DNA of 64,000 bases from Tupaia tana (taxonomy: Eukaryota; Chordata; Mammalia; Scandentia; Tupaiidae): assembly GCA_026018925.1 (NCBI GenBank), contig JAKSZU010000008.1:12007626-12071625 (forward strand), read 5' to 3'. Of this stretch, positions 10,015-21,706 are shown in pieces (position 1 is the stretch's first letter; each line of letters starts with the position of its first letter). The notes beneath the pieces are model-generated. The model saw nothing but the letters and a program-made list of their open reading frames with translations, did not search any database and had not been told where the DNA came from. The position numbers and the translations under genes were made by a program.

Positions 10015-10235
10015 TTTATTCACCGTGATGGTGCAATAGAAGCACGTGTCCTTAATGCGACGGCCGTATGGGAGACTGGGGTTCCGGTCTCGGGCTGACC
10101 TGTACACACCAGGTTTGCCCAGGAGCTTGTGATTCTGCCTGGGTAGGAAAGGCTGGTGGGGGTGGGGGGAGGAGTTAAAGCATGAGACTCCATTGAGAGT
10201 GCTTTTCCTTTATCTTTCTCTCATGAAAAGGAATT
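10015..10235 (+). mobile_element. tRNA-headed SINE, divergent subtype
   Basis: The head reads GTGATGGTGCAATAGAAGC then GGGGTTCCGGTCTCGGGC, which fits A- and B-box spacing. A G-rich body follows (GGTGGGGGTGGGG) and a pyrimidine 3' part (CTTTATCTTTCTCTCATG). The body matches neither family A nor B well, so it may be a third tRNA-headed lineage. Confidence 0.45.
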
Positions 10236-10590
10236 ACTTAATTTTCAAAATGTATTCAGAATTGAGTGAATCTAGTAAAACAAAAAGTAATTTTGACCAT
10301 TGATACAGATGCAAGCAATTTCAAAGACTAACCAAATGTCAGTTGTAAAAGCTACTAAAGGTGTTTAATTACCTCTTACAGCTGTGACACTGTGGTCGCA
10401 TAACCATAATGTGAGGTAGAGTCAGTGTGACACTGGTTACCCGACATGGGTTAGGAAGACAGCACACTTTATTGTTGTTTGTTCACAGTTAAGGAAATAA
10501 AATTTGTGAGGGGTCTGCCAGATTCTAAGAAGCCAGGAGGTCTATGTACTGCTCTGACCAACTGCCCTTCTCACCCAGCTCGGCCAATTT
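10236..10590. other. unassigned sequence
   Basis: No recognised feature. Confidence 0.35.
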
Positions 10591-10735
10591 GGTGGGAAAA
10601 TTCTGCCCATGTGGAAGTCCCAGCTGAAATGCCACCTTCTCCAGGGAACCTTCCCAGATGACAACTACTGTGTCTGGCTGGGGCCACCTCTGGAATGTTC
10701 CCTGGTGCTCTCTGAAAGGTCATCGTTTGTTTTTT
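10591..10735 (+). mobile_element. L2 fragment
   Basis: AGTCCCAGCTGAAATGCCACC then TTCTCCAGGGAACCTTCCC matches the L2 region that reads ..CAGCTCAAATGTCACCTCCTC, ..GGGAAGCCTTCCCTGAC. It is an ancient LINE2 relic. Confidence 0.6.
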
Positions 10736-10763
10736 CTCCTCTTACATAAAAAAGAGTGACTTC

Positions 10764-11017
10764 TGACCAGCAGTTAGAGTAATGGCTATGTGGCTGAACT
10801 CCCATGTAATGGAGTGCGGTTCGAGTCCCGGACCTGGTGGCTTAAACTCACGCTGGGCGCGTGTGCGTGTGTGCCCAAGATCCTGAAAGGGAGAATGGAG
10901 GAGAAGGGATTGCGGCGTGGCCATCCACCCAGGGGATGATTTCTCGCTTTCGGTCTTTCTGTCTCTCTCTGTCTTTCTGGTAAGCACACACACCCTATAG
11001 CAAAAACCTCTCCAAAA
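10764..11017 (+). mobile_element. young family A SINE
   Basis: Starts TGACCAGCAGTTAGAGTAATGG and ends CCTATAGCAAAAACCTCTCC plus a short A tail. TSD AAAGAGTGACTTC is perfect at 10751-10763 and 11018-11030. Confidence 0.92.
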
Positions 11018-11070
11018 AAAGAGTGACTTCCATTTTTAAATTCCTACAACTTTAGTAAATTTAAAATTAA

Positions 11071-11307
11071 GCCAACTTGGTAGTGTGGTGGTTAAGTTCG
11101 ATGCATCCAGAGTCAGATACCACAAGACTGATCACAGATAAAATCCCAGCCCCAAGTGGCTTGAAAAACACACCAGGCACAGGTGAGTGCCTGCTCAAAA
11201 TGCTCCCAGGAAAGAGAACTGGAAGGAAAGTGTGAGCTCCCTTCACCAGAGGAGGCTTTCCCTCTCTCTCTGACTCTCTCTCACGGGCATGAGCCATCTA
11301 GCCATTA
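11071..11307 (+). mobile_element. old family A SINE
   Basis: Diverged head GCCAACTTGGTAGTGTGGTGG, then AAGTGGCTTGAAAAACACACC, a degenerate body and CTCTCTCTCTGACTCTCTCTC before ATGAGCCATCTAGCC. Most CpG sites are gone. Confidence 0.7.
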
Positions 11308-11319
11308 AATATATACGTA

Positions 11320-11345
11320 ATGTGTGTGTGTGTGTGTGTGTGTAT
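11320..11345 (+). repeat. (TG)n microsatellite
   Basis: Short TG dinucleotide run between two oppositely oriented old SINEs. Confidence 0.85.
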
Positions 11346-11349
11346 AATG

Positions 11350-11571
11350 TTTTTTTTTCCAGTTTTGCTGCAGGGCAAGTGTGTTTATAGGGCAAGTGTG
11401 CCATCCAGAGAGAAACACAAGAAGGAAGTGAGAATTATCCTCTGAAAAATGGTCATGCCACAAGTCCTTCTCCATTCTCTCAGGATTTGGGGCAGGCACC
11501 AGGACATGAACAGCGTAGTCAGCCACGTGGCATTCAGCTACCTTAACCTCCTTGCCACCTGCTGGCCCCGA
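11350..11571 (-). mobile_element. old family A SINE
   Basis: Antisense copy: a T run, GGGCAAGTGTGCCATCCAGAG, ATGGTCATGCCACAAGTCC, TTCTCCATTCTCTCAGGAT and the antisense head CCTTGCCACCTGCTGGCCCC. Confidence 0.8.
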
Positions 11572-11599
11572 GAATATGTTTTTTAACAAATTAATTAAA

Positions 11600-11795
11600 C
11601 ATTTTAGTAGCTACCTGGCCCACAAGGCTTACTATGTTCCAGACACTGGTGTGGGCACTACGTATGTATGAACTCACATTTCATAACATCCCTAAGGGAG
11701 GTAGTATTTCTATCTTCATTCTTCAGACTGGGAAAGTGAAACAAAGCAATAGTAGGTAAATGGCCCCAGGTCACAGGGTTGGTTTGCATTAAACT
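11600..11795 (-). mobile_element. MIR, nearly full length
   Basis: Antisense MIR in order: GGCTTACTATGTTCCAGACAC, CTCACATTTCATAACATCCC, GGGAGGTAGTATTTCTATC, CAGACTGGGAAAGTGAAAC and GGCCCCAGGTCACAGGGTT. Confidence 0.75.
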
Positions 11796-12279
11796 CCTTC
11801 ATCGTTTCTTTCAGATAGGACAGATTTCATTCACATGCCTACATTTTATGTTTGGCCAACCAAAATTAGCCATGAAGAGTTTACTGAAGTCCCCTAACTC
11901 TTAACAATTTACTCTTATAGGGCATGACTGTGTGTGAGCATGTATTAGGAGAGCTCTACATGTTTAGCCTCGTACAATGCAAAGCAGTCTTTAGGGCATT
12001 AAGATTTGGTACCAGACTAATTTGGTTCTGGCATGGTAGAGATAGGCCTGTGTGTGTTAGAAGATTTGACCGACATGGCACGTGCCTTGCAGTACGGTAC
12101 TGCAGATCAACAAAACCACTGTTTCACTCCAGCCCTTTGGAAAAGTCGCCACTTAGAGTGACTACGTATTTGGACTATCAAAAAAGGTATCATTCTTCTA
12201 TCATTCTTCTTTCATTTTCTTTGTTCTTTTTTTTTTTCCTTCTAGTATACTGGTTCTATTTACATGACAGCAAATAGTT
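11796..12279. other. unassigned sequence
   Basis: A 117-codon plus-strand open frame (11924-12277) ends in a T-rich stretch and has no recognisable domain. I see no splice or promoter context and treat it as non-coding. Confidence 0.4.
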
Positions 12280-12840
12280 ATATTCTGTATTAGTTTTCTA
12301 CTGAACCTGAACAAATCACCACAAATCTAACCCAACTGGAAAGTATTGTGTGGATGTTTGTAGGTCAGGAATCCATACGGGGGCTGCTGGTGTCTCTGCT
12401 CCAGTTCTCATTAGGCTGAAATCAAGGTGTCAGTGGGGCGCTGTTACTTTTCAGGCCCTCTAGGGATGGAACAGCTGCCAGGTTCATCCAGGTGTTAGCT
12501 GAGTTCAGTTCCTTGCAGCTGGAGCTCGGAAGCCCTACTTGGGTCAGGTTTTTCTCATTTTCTAGACGCCTTCCACACTCCTTGGCATTCAGTTCTCTTG
12601 CTCCACCTTAAACCAGCAGCTGTGGTTGGTCCACTTTCACACTTGGAATCTCTGTGCTCCCTTGTGTCAGAGCAAGGCCCTCTTCTGCTTCTTCCTTGTC
12701 TCAGGGCTCTCGGGGCACATCCAGATCATCCACGATAATCTTCCTAATTTAATGTTATCTGATTAGTAACATTAATTTTGTGTGAAAAGTCATCTTTAGA
12801 ATTCTGCCAACCATACATGTTGACTCTCAAAGAAAGAATG
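12280..12840 (-). mobile_element. MLT1-like MaLR LTR (fossil)
   Basis: Antisense match: TGTATTAGTTTTCTACTGAA, CAAATCACCACAAATCTAAC, GGCTGAAATCAAGGTGTCAG, GCATTCAGTTCTCTTGCTCC and a late CTTCCTAATTTAATGTTATC. This follows the MLT1-type ERVL-MaLR LTR from its 3' to its 5' end. Old, decayed, no internal part. Confidence 0.6.
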
Positions 12841-12954
12841 AAAATGTTTCCTATACATGTATACATTAAATTATTCTCAGAGAAGTATAAGCATCTGATA
12901 ATCATGGATAATCTTCTCCTTTACTAACATATTTTAAAATGAGAAACATGAGAG

Positions 12955-13216
12955 GGGACCAGCAGTTAGCATGATGGCAATGTCGCTGGACTCCCATGTA
13001 GTTGACCACAGTTCGCATCTCTGACCTGGTGGCTTAAAGCTCACGCCAGGCACATGTGCGTGCGTGCCCAAGATCCCGAGAGAAGAACAGAGGAGAAGGG
13101 ATTGTGGGTGGCCATCCCCCCTAGGAGGTAGTTTCTCGCTTTCTGTCTCTCTGTCTCTCTCTGTCTGGCAAGCACACGCGCCCTATAGCAAAAACCTCTC
13201 CAAAAAAAAAAAAAAA
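12955..13216 (+). mobile_element. young family A SINE
   Basis: Complete copy from GGGACCAGCAGTTAGCATG to an A15 tail. TSD GAGAAACATGAGAG (12941-12954) versus GAGAAACACGAGAG (13217-13230), one difference. Confidence 0.92.
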
Positions 13217-13230
13217 GAGAAACACGAGAG

Positions 13231-14390
13231 AAGTTATGAAAATGCTATATAGACTTCGCTGACTTTATACCTTTGACCATCATTAAAATTGCCTGTCAAC
13301 ATAATTTCAACATCATGACTAAATGTTATTTCAGATTACACATACATCATAATGATGTATGCATGGAAGATAGTAAGACAGGATAAAATATATTTCTTAG
13401 AGCTCGCTAAATAAGTAAAGTGGACAATTGGCCACAGTCATATAGTACTACTAAATAGTTCATGGGTTGGAAACTTTCATGTATTTTGAAGAAGAAATGA
13501 AGGTCTCCTAAATTATCTCTCACAAACAAGGCTCAAAGTTCATTCAGCTTCCATCACTAATGCATGAATGAATGAGACCGTGGTGGTACACTGGAAGCTT
13601 GCTAATCACTCTATGAAACGATCCCGGAATTAACCATTGTTTTCTCAACTGTGAAGAAAGATCCTTACTAGATATTGTCCAAAATCTTTCTAGTTTCATA
13701 TTCTGTAGCCATGGTTTATACCAATTTTCATTTCAAGTTCTCATTGTTTCATCCAAAATACTCATAAATACCATACACGGCAAAGATGTAAACAATTTTT
13801 CCTGAGGCAAATTTCAAAAGCAGTTGAAACAGATTGCCGTATGACTTTTTCCAAGAGCCCAAGAGCTGTGATTCAAATGCTGTGAGTTCTCCTAGAAGGT
13901 AGTCAGTAATGGTAAGTGGGAAGGCAGAGGCAGTGTGCAGAAAAAGAAAGGGTTTGGCATTACAGTCAGTTACCTGAAGTTGTGGCCTGAGGGGAAGCAA
14001 AGCAGGTTAAACATTCCACTTTCCTAATCTGTGAAAGAGATAGGGCTCCCTGTGGAGGGAGCATTTTATTAAAAATATCCATCTGCCATTCTTGGGGAAC
14101 AAGGTTGCTTCCGATGGCTGTAGTCTTTTGAGAAGTGGGCAGCAGTCCACACCCAACTGTTAGGAATAGCCATGGACATTAGCTTTTGTTATTTAAAAAG
14201 CAAACAAACAGAAAAGCTATTTGTGAGTTGATGGTACAAAGCTTCTACAACTTGAATGGCATTGTTTGCCTCAGTCAGACAAACATGAGTATCAATTGTT
14301 TAAAGATCTCCAGCAACCACTCTTCTGTGTCAGACCCTCAATGTTCTACCTTCCTTTCTCTATATTACCGTGGCTCCAACCAAAGGCCAT
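13231..14390. other. unassigned sequence
   Basis: No gene or repeat recognised in about 1.15 kb. Confidence 0.4.
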
Positions 14391-14716
14391 TTCTTTTTTT
14401 TTTTTTTTTTGCTGTTTCTTTTTTTTTTATTTACTTTTTATTTATTATCATCATAATCTTATTTATATAACATTGAATTGTATATAACTTTACAGTGTAT
14501 TACATTGCTTTTTCAAAAGGGATTGCCATGCACGTCAGTCAATGCAGAGACATTAAACTCCCCACTTCATCATTCAATATCTTTCCATTGTTTTTTCAGA
14601 TCATTATTATTATTATTCCAATTATTTTTTTAAACAATCAATCACTATTTCTCATTTTTCTTGTAAAAAAGACTTTACCCATCATGAAATACTTCCCAGA
14701 CCAAGCCAGTTGATAA
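14391..14716 (-). mobile_element. 5'-truncated retrotransposon, probably L1 3' end
   Basis: Long T runs (14394-14428) on the left mark a minus-strand A tail. The sense strand carries AT-rich 3'UTR-like DNA with ATAATAAATAAA-type signals. CAAAGGCC plus TTTCTT-like bases occur just outside both ends (14381 and 14717), as expected for a TSD. The body lacks ORF2 coding, so the assignment rests on structure. Confidence 0.45.
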
Positions 14717-14950
14717 CAAAGGCCTTTTCTTCAAAAATGGAAATTGAAAATACTGCTTTGGATAATGGGTTCTTTGTCCACATCATGTCGCTAAGGTCAC
14801 CTTCAATACCTGCAGCAGTCTGACAGAAGGATTTTGAGGTTGAAAGAGGTCTTATAATCACCAAATCCAACTTTTACCAAGACCAAGAGCCCCTTCTATA
14901 ACTTCTTTCCTTGAGCCAGTCTTGGCCTCTGCACAAAGAAATGCTTCTAG

Positions 14951-15218
14951 GGGCCAGCAGTTAGCATAATGGCTATGTCGCTGGACTCCCACGTAGTCAA
15001 CCGCGATTCAAGTCCCGGACCCGGTGGCTTAAACTCAAGCCGGGTGTGTGTGCATGCGTGCCCAAGATCCAAAGAGGAGAATGGAGGAGAAGGGATTGAG
15101 GCGTGGCCATCCCCCCGAGGAGTCATTTCTCGCTTTCTGTCTCTCTGTCTCTCTCTGTCTGTCTGGCGAGCACATGCGCCCTACCTATAGCAAAAACCTC
15201 TCTTAAAAAAAAAAAAAA
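14951..15218 (+). mobile_element. young family A SINE
   Basis: GGGCCAGCAGTTAGCATAATGG to a 17-A tail. TSD AAAGAAATGCTTCTAG is perfect at 14935-14950 and 15219-15234. Confidence 0.94.
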
Positions 15219-15234
15219 AAAGAAATGCTTCTAG

Positions 15235-15554
15235 AACTTAGGATTTCTGACCCCCAAGGCAGTGCCTGTCTTGCTTAGATCACTTGAACTATTAAAAATC
15301 TATTCCTTACATTTAATTGGAATAGATCTGTACTTTCTACACAACCTTATTTTGTTAGCTAGAATCAAACAAAATTAACAATTGTTTACATGAAAAGCCC
15401 TATTCTGTACCCCTACATGGTTTATTCCATTTAAGCATAACTACATCTTTTGTATGAAATGATTTATGTTTATCTTTCTACCCTTTTTACTAATTTTCCA
15501 TACCTTCTATTGTGTAATTGTCCTCCTTTAAAAAATATTAAAATAATATAACAA
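15235..15554. other. unassigned sequence
   Basis: AT-rich, no recognised element. Confidence 0.35.
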
Positions 15555-15645
15555 AAGGAATCTCAAAAAGTTTTTGGATAATGTATATTATGAAAAACCT
15601 AAGCCTGAAATAAACTCATACTTTCATTCTTCTTTCTATGAGCTC
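15555..15645 (+). mobile_element. possible mariner-like MITE remnant
   Basis: AATCTCAAAAAGTTTTTGGA then ATGTATATTATGAAAAACC and AAATAAACTCAT resembles the left half of the MITE at 63485-63611. The right inverted end is not visible. Confidence 0.35.
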
Positions 15646-16445
15646 ATACTGTACACGTTTATAAAACTGTAGTCCGCTCATACTGTACACATTTCAGTAA
15701 AAAGACCTATAGTCACAAGCAAAAAACATGGCTGAATCTCACAAACAGAATATGCAGTGAAATAAGTAGGACATAGAAGAATATAATATATTCCCATTTA
15801 TGTAAATTCAAAACTAAGTTGTTTAGAAATGCTTTTATAGAAAATATAGCTATAAAGCAGATCCAGTCACTGGTTATTATAAAAGTCATTATGATGTTTA
15901 CTTCTTGGGGAAGAATGAAAGTATAATAAAGAATGGACGCAGGGCTAGGTACATTTTGAAGTGTCAGTAATGTTCTATTTCCTTACTGTAGACATAAAAA
16001 TATAGAGTGGTACCCAAAAAAGAGTGGTATTTTTTAACTCTTTCAGTTGATTCTTTTGGTCCATGCCTCCCTATTCTAAGCAACCATTTATACTGCTTCA
16101 TTTATGGCTTTAAGTTTTTGTTACAGATTTCCCATTACAGAAGGTGAAGATGTATCTCTCTCAGTAACACATCCCCATCCACATATCCTATCTCTGTCTT
16201 TACAATCTTTCAATGTAGCTGTAGTACAATTTTGGTTATAAGTATTTAATGTTTACATTATTGTGACCATTAATGCAATAATGTCAGTTGAGTCATATCT
16301 GTCTCCTGAAAACCTTTTTGATTTTCTTGGAGTTAGTAATTGCTTTTGTTCATTTGCTTATTTTTCAATGCTCTTTTCTTCCTCAGTTGCATAGTCCTCC
16401 TTCTAATTCATCTAATATATGTTGTTTATTGAGTTAGTAATTTAT
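15646..16445. other. unassigned sequence
   Basis: AT-rich. A short word CTCATACTGTACAC occurs twice (15645 and 15676). No gene or repeat family is recognised. Confidence 0.4.
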
Positions 16446-16696
16446 TTTTTTCTTTTAATTGCCAAAGAGTTCATGTGCCCACCAGTGAGAGAGATAGGGA
16501 GAGAAAGTGAAAAAGAAAGCACTTCCCAATGAAGGTGGTCATGCACAATCCCTTCTCCTCCACTTTTCCAACTTGGTGGGATTTAAGGCATACACATATA
16601 TACCGGGCATGTTTTTCAAGCCACCAGACTGGGATTTGTACCATGGTCGGCCATGTGAGATCAGGCTCCCTTAACACTAAGACACAAGGCTGGCCC
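16446..16696 (-). mobile_element. old family A SINE
   Basis: Antisense copy: a T-rich left end, GCCAAAGAGTTCATGTGCCC, AATCCCTTCTCCTCCACTT, TGTTTTTCAAGCCACCAGACT and the head remnant AGACACAAGGCTGGCCC. CpG-poor. Confidence 0.82.
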
Positions 16697-17004
16697 GAAT
16701 GCATTCTTTAATATTTCTTTCACTTCCATTTTTGTACCTTTTCGGGGGGAGGTAGATCTCCTATTGTTCATATTTTGAAACTTCTGAGATAACCTTGCTT
16801 ATCATTTGTCTCCATACTTTGGCTTTTGCTCTGCTTTCTTAGCACTTTGGTCAGCTTTATCTTCTAATCACTCTACTGAGGTTTCCATTTATATTTTTAA
16901 TTTCCAAAAGGATTTGTATTGATCCATAAAGGCTCTTTTTTTCCTGTAGTACCCCATTCTTGTTTCATCAATAGAAAAGCTCCAATCTTTTCTCTGATGA
17001 TACA
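16697..17004. other. unassigned sequence
   Basis: T-rich DNA, nothing recognised. Confidence 0.35.
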
Positions 17005-17112
17005 AGGGCATTTCAAACATTCCTTAAAAAATTAGTGTGAATTTATATTGGTGCAAAAATTTTGAAATCTATACATTTTTTAATAATACACATTTTCCAT
17101 TAACTTTTCCTC
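17005..17112. mobile_element. mariner-like MITE
   Basis: GGGCATTTCAAACATTCC at the left, TTGGTGCAAAAATTTTGAAAT inside and TTTTCCATTAACTTTTCC at the right match the same family as 63485-63611. The inverted ends are diverged. Confidence 0.5.
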
Positions 17113-17252
17113 ATAGTTTTTATTTTTTAAATTATCTTCTTTTTTTATATTGGCTCTGTTTTTTCCATTTTTTTTTCTTGTTTTAGTCTCTGTCCATGAT
17201 TCCTCATTTAGAACCAAAAAGTTGATCAGAAGTTCTGTAAAAGAGTGGGGCT

Positions 17253-17491
17253 AGGACCAATAGGTGGCATGGTTGTTAAGGCAGTGGATTCCCACATAGC
17301 CGAGCTCAGTTTAAGTCCCAGACCCAGCAGTGTGAGAATCACACCAAGTATGTGCGTGTGCCCCAAATTCTAGGAGGATAATGGAGGAGAAGGGATTACA
17401 GGGTGGCCATTTCCCCCAGAGAATGTTTGTCTCTGTCACTTTCTGTTGAGTTCATGTGTTCTATGGCAAAATCCTAAATAAATCGTTTTTA
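17253..17491 (+). mobile_element. old family A SINE
   Basis: AGGACCAATAGGTGGCATGG head, CAGTTTAAGTCCCAGACCC B-box remnant, AATGGAGGAGAAGGGATTAC, and TTCATGTGTTCTATGGCAAA end. TSD AAAAGAGTGGGGCT (17239-17252) versus AAAAGAGTGGGGTC (17492-17505) is still readable despite age. Confidence 0.88.
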
Positions 17492-17505
17492 AAAAGAGTG
17501 GGGTC

Positions 17506-18089
17506 TTTCAGTCATGATGTCACTATAGGGTGATCTGGCTGAGCCAATTAATTGGAGAACCTCCAATGTTAGTATCTTCGGGTCTTTTTTTAATAGAGGG
17601 GATTTTTTTTTTAACTCTCTGCCTGGAGTGGAGAAACCAGCACGCTAGGTCTAGTTGGGGAAGAAGACTGGAGTTGGTGTAAGGAGCCTCAATACATGTG
17701 TGCTTTCACATAACTTCCTGTTCAATAGAGAACATCGACTCTCAGCACCACCAGGAGTCCACCTGTTCAGCCAGAGCCCCACTGTTTTACCCACCGGAAG
17801 ACCACCTTCCAGCCCTCCTCCTGAGCAGTGAGGGAATTCCCAACCTCTTAGAGATGCTTTCACCAAGTCTTGTAGATTCTCGCTTCACCTCCAGCCACCT
17901 TCCAGGGTCCTCAGTCCTAAGGCTGAGCAGTTTGTCTCCTGTGATCAGCGGCTTCTCGGGATGCTCACTGCCAGCCAAGACACCGCTTTCTTGGTATGCT
18001 AGTTGGTAACCAGACATCTTTCTGCGTTCTAGCTTTGTGACGGCTGTCTCTTCCATGTCCTCTTCCCTTGTGGGTTTATATATACTGGA
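17506..18089. other. unassigned sequence with overlapping open frames
   Basis: A GC-richer patch (about 17640-18060) is open on both strands: 103 codons on + (17698-18009) and 89 on - (17787-18056). Neither translation contains a domain I know. It could be an old exon, an old repeat or chance. Confidence 0.3.
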
Positions 18090-18165
18090 TTAATGTGTGT
18101 GTATATATATAATGTGTGTATATGCACACATACATACATGCACACATTATACACACATCTATATT
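18090..18165. repeat. TG/TA/CA low-complexity inverted repeat
   Basis: TAATGTGTGTGTATATATATA on the left is followed about 40 bp later by CACACATTATACACACATC-like sequence, so the tract can fold on itself. Confidence 0.7.
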
Positions 18166-20029
18166 TTTAAATAATCCAACTTATTAGAGATTTGTCAAGG
18201 GACACGATGCATTTAACTTTTCATCTTAGTTAGATACCACCTATATATTTTGTTGTACTATTCACTCGACAAGTTTTTTCCATGTTCCAAACTTATTTTG
18301 GAAAAAAAAAGAGATATGTATCTTTTTAAAATCTTTTAATATTGTGCTACTTGACTATTAATAACTTTTAAGATAATTTGTAAAATCAATGATTTTACAA
18401 TAAAAAGAGCTACCATTTTAGGTGTATCAGACCCTGTACTACCAATAGATCACAGTAGTATGTATCCTCAGTTTTGTGTTATCTGCACATCCAATAACCA
18501 AATTCTTTGTCTTCCTTTAAGTCACGAGTTGTCAGAATATAGCAGATGGTCCTAACCTGGCCTGCTGTCTTCTTCTGTAAATAATTTCACAGCCATGCTC
18601 ATTTGTCTGCAGAGTATCCATAGCTGCAGAGTTGAGTAGTTGCAACAGAAATCATATGACCTATAAAGCCTAAAATACTTACTCTTCTGTCCTTTGCAGA
18701 AAATTTTTGCTGCATTGATAAAAATATATTAAATCTGACAAGGCTTAATCTGAACCCACTCAACCTATATGAATGCTGACATAAATACATTGTCAAATAC
18801 AATTAGACAGTTAGCAACAAACCTATTTAACTCTGTGATTTTTGGATTATACATAATATTGACTTTAAATGGAATGAATTGCTTTATAAAATAAATTTAT
18901 CACTTAGTATTCAAACAGTGGTAACATTCAAACAAAAGAATCACTGTATATGATATTCATGTGCCAGATTTTCAAATCTTGTACATGGGTTCTAAGAAAT
19001 TCTAAAAGATGTTAATAATTCCCCAAATGGGTTCTAAGGAACAATCTTCTCTAAAACGGAAAAAAGAATTAATGCTACAAGTCTGTGAAATACTATTTAT
19101 TAGATTCTCCCTATTGGAGATTTAGCACATGAAAGATTCTAAGAATTCCTGCAAAAGAGAAACATGGGTAACTTTGTGCATGCTAATGCTAACTTCCCAC
19201 TGGAAACTACCCAATGTCCCTTCCCATCTTGACACTCTGATTCCATCTAATTTGTATTTGCATCATAGGAAACATCATCAAATGCTTTGCTTACATTTTT
19301 GGTACTAACCAAAATGATAAATGCTGTTTTTCATGTTTTTCAGAAATTCCACACACTTTCTGGCTCTCTATTATAGCAGTTTTACCTCGAAGCCAATTCA
19401 GAAGAAGCTGACAGTTAACAAAGACAGAGGCAGAAGGCTAAGACAAATAGTGTGTATCATTCTTTGCCTCCCTCCTTATTCTGAGCCCAAAGGAGAGGAA
19501 CGAGGGGGAAATAAAAATAGTGGTTGTTTAGCTGGGGACAAATGGGACCACCTGCAAGTGCTGGAAGCAACTAGAATTCTCTTCACTGCACCAGACAACC
19601 CACGAGCAGATAGCAGGACAACCCCTCGGCAAATGGAAGTTGGCTCTTGTCTGTCCAGTCTGGACAGTACTGACCACTGCTCTAGTCTCTAATTTGGCAC
19701 ATAGATTTTCTGAGGGCCATTGGTGGGTGACAGTTCCATCATCACTTCTGCCTTGAAGTCCTCTCTACCATACTGTTTAGATGATCCTTCTCCCTACCTG
19801 TCACAGGTGATTCTACTCACTAGTAAAAAGAACTGATTTGAGCATTATCTTATACCTCATCTGACATGCTAACAATAGGATATTATAAACCTTATGCTTC
19901 TGCCTTCTTACACAGTAAGAACCACCCCTACAGGCCAGATCTTTTCATGCAAAACATGAGGTGGGAAGGCTCCCATTGAATACAGATTTTCTTTCTCTAT
20001 TTCTAAGAATTTGTGATACATTATCTCAT
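18166..20029. other. unassigned sequence
   Basis: About 1.9 kb with no recognised element. A 123-codon open frame at 19321-19692 follows TTCATGTTTTTCAG, but the translation resembles no family I know and has no visible downstream exon. Read as non-coding. Confidence 0.4.
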
Positions 20030-20165
20030 TCAAGAATTAAGCTGTACTACGTTTCCATTTTGAAGATAAGTAAACCAAAATTCAGAATGATTAAATAGAG
20101 CTTGGGTTCAAATTTAGATCTTCTGTCTAGAAGCTCTATGCTCTTTCTAGCAAGCCATGCTGCCT
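20030..20165 (-). mobile_element. MIR fragment
   Basis: CATTTTGAAGATAAGTAAACC, GCTTGGGTTCAAATTTAGATC and CTAGCAAGCCATGCTGCC follow antisense MIR from core to tRNA head. Confidence 0.6.
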
Positions 20166-20477
20166 GTCCCAATTCATTTTGTTTTATTTATTCTCCAATT
20201 CTATTGGGCTAGTATATATCCATAAACAGGAGTTATGAAGTTTTCTTACACTGATTTCTTCATGGGTAATCCAACATTTCCAACATCTCTGTTTTTTTTT
20301 TTTTTTTTTGCTTCTAAGTCATCAACTAAGTATTATGTGTTTAATAGATTTTGTGGTCTGTGGATGCTAATATCTTTCTCTCTTTTAAAGGACAAGCTAA
20401 GAAAAAGAATATGCCTCCTCTGTGCCAGAAGACTTCATGCTATTAAAAGTACCATAAAAAGTTTGTATTAAATACTT

Positions 20478-20580
20478 ATTATGAAAAAAACTGTGCATAC
20501 ATTTCAAAAAAATTTTACACCAAAGTAAACTTTGTATTTTAAATCCATTTTCCACAAATCTTTTGAAGTACTCTCATCCT
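20478..20580. mobile_element. mariner-like MITE
   Basis: TTTTACACCAAAGTAAACTTTG and TCCATTTTCCACAAATCTTTTG then AAGTACTCTCAT match the right half of the 63485-63611 family. The left end is degraded. Confidence 0.5.
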
Positions 20581-20606
20581 TACCTTTGTGTCCCCACTTA
20601 ATCTTT

Positions 20607-20859
20607 TTTTTTTTTTTTTGGAGAGGTTTTTGCCATGGGGCCTGGGCGCTCACCAGAAAGACAGAGACAGAAAGCGAGAAATCACCCCCCCAGGGGGGAT
20701 GGCCACACCGCAATCCCTTCTCCTCCATTCTCCTCTCGGGATCTTGGGCACACACGCACACGCACCCGGCATGAGTTTAAGCCACCGGGCCTGGGACGCG
20801 AACCGTGGTCGACTACATGGGAGTCCAGCGACATAGCCATTACGCTAACTGCTGGTCCC
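20607..20859 (-). mobile_element. young family A SINE next to a MIR
   Basis: Antisense copy with a T17 run, GGAGAGGTTTTTGCCATGGGG, the CCCCCCAGGGGGG palindrome and ACGCTAACTGCTGGTCCC as head. ACTTAATCTT and ATTTAATCTT flank it, a near TSD that lies in the 3' region of the MIR to the right. Confidence 0.92.
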
Positions 20860-20861
20860 TC

Positions 20862-21035
20862 CTCATTTAATCTTCACAAAGACATCAGAAGTTAGAGAAG
20901 TGCTCTTATCATCTCCATATTACATATGATAGAGTAGATTCACTGAGGTATGCTGACTTGCTGAATGCTACAGAGGTGCTGAGAAGGTACTAAAATGTTA
21001 CTCCAGGTCTGTCCAATTCTGCTACACCAAGTTAT
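20862..21035 (-). mobile_element. MIR
   Basis: CTCATTTAATCTTCACAAAG, TCATCTCCATATTACATATG, ACTTGCTGAATGCTACAGAG and CCAGGTCTGTCCAATTCTGC run through antisense MIR in the correct order. Confidence 0.7.
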
Positions 21036-21494
21036 CCTGAGACAAAGTTCGCTCACGTCAGACTCCAGCTACTTTTCTATTCTAGTGATTGTTTCTCAGA
21101 GAGTTCAATAATGTCTTGTAATTACATTTGCCAATTATTTTAGTAACTACCTCTACTGGAGATTTCTTTCTTTTTAAAAACAGCATCAAGTCTTTTCTTA
21201 CTGGTTGAGAATAAATATCAGGGAAATGATGCCAAATCTCTGTCAAAAAAAAAAAAATTGTCAATAAGGGAAATCAGGTACTTACAGAAGATACAATGAA
21301 ACCACCAGTAGCTGTTGAATGTCAAAGGTCTAACATGCCTCATAATGGTTCTGTGCTGTGTTTATTATCTGTATTAAAACTGAATGGGAAGAAATACAAA
21401 ACATATCAACATTTGTGGGAGAAAGTTAAAACAGTGTTTCAAAGAAAATAAAACAAATTAATCCAAGCAGCATTGTATAAACTTAAGAAAAGCC
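21036..21494. other. unassigned sequence
   Basis: No recognised feature. Confidence 0.35.
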
Positions 21495-21658
21495 ATAAAG
21501 ATCCAGCCCATGTGAAGGAAGCTGGATTCCACACGGTCAACCAAGGTTCATGTCCCAGCCCCGGCAGCTTACTCACTGTGTGCATATGTGTATCCCAGGA
21601 TCCTGATGGGACAGAGAATTGAAGGAAAGAGATCAGGGCATACCAGACTGTGCTGGGG

Positions 21659-21706
<48 letters not shown>

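Noticed and set aside
11924-12277. 117-codon open frame
   Set aside because: It runs into a T-rich tract and shows no domain, splice sites or codon bias that I can see.
19321-19692. 123-codon open frame after a TTTTTCAG acceptor-like word
   Set aside because: No recognisable family, no donor site or neighbouring exon apparent; length is within chance for 64 kb.
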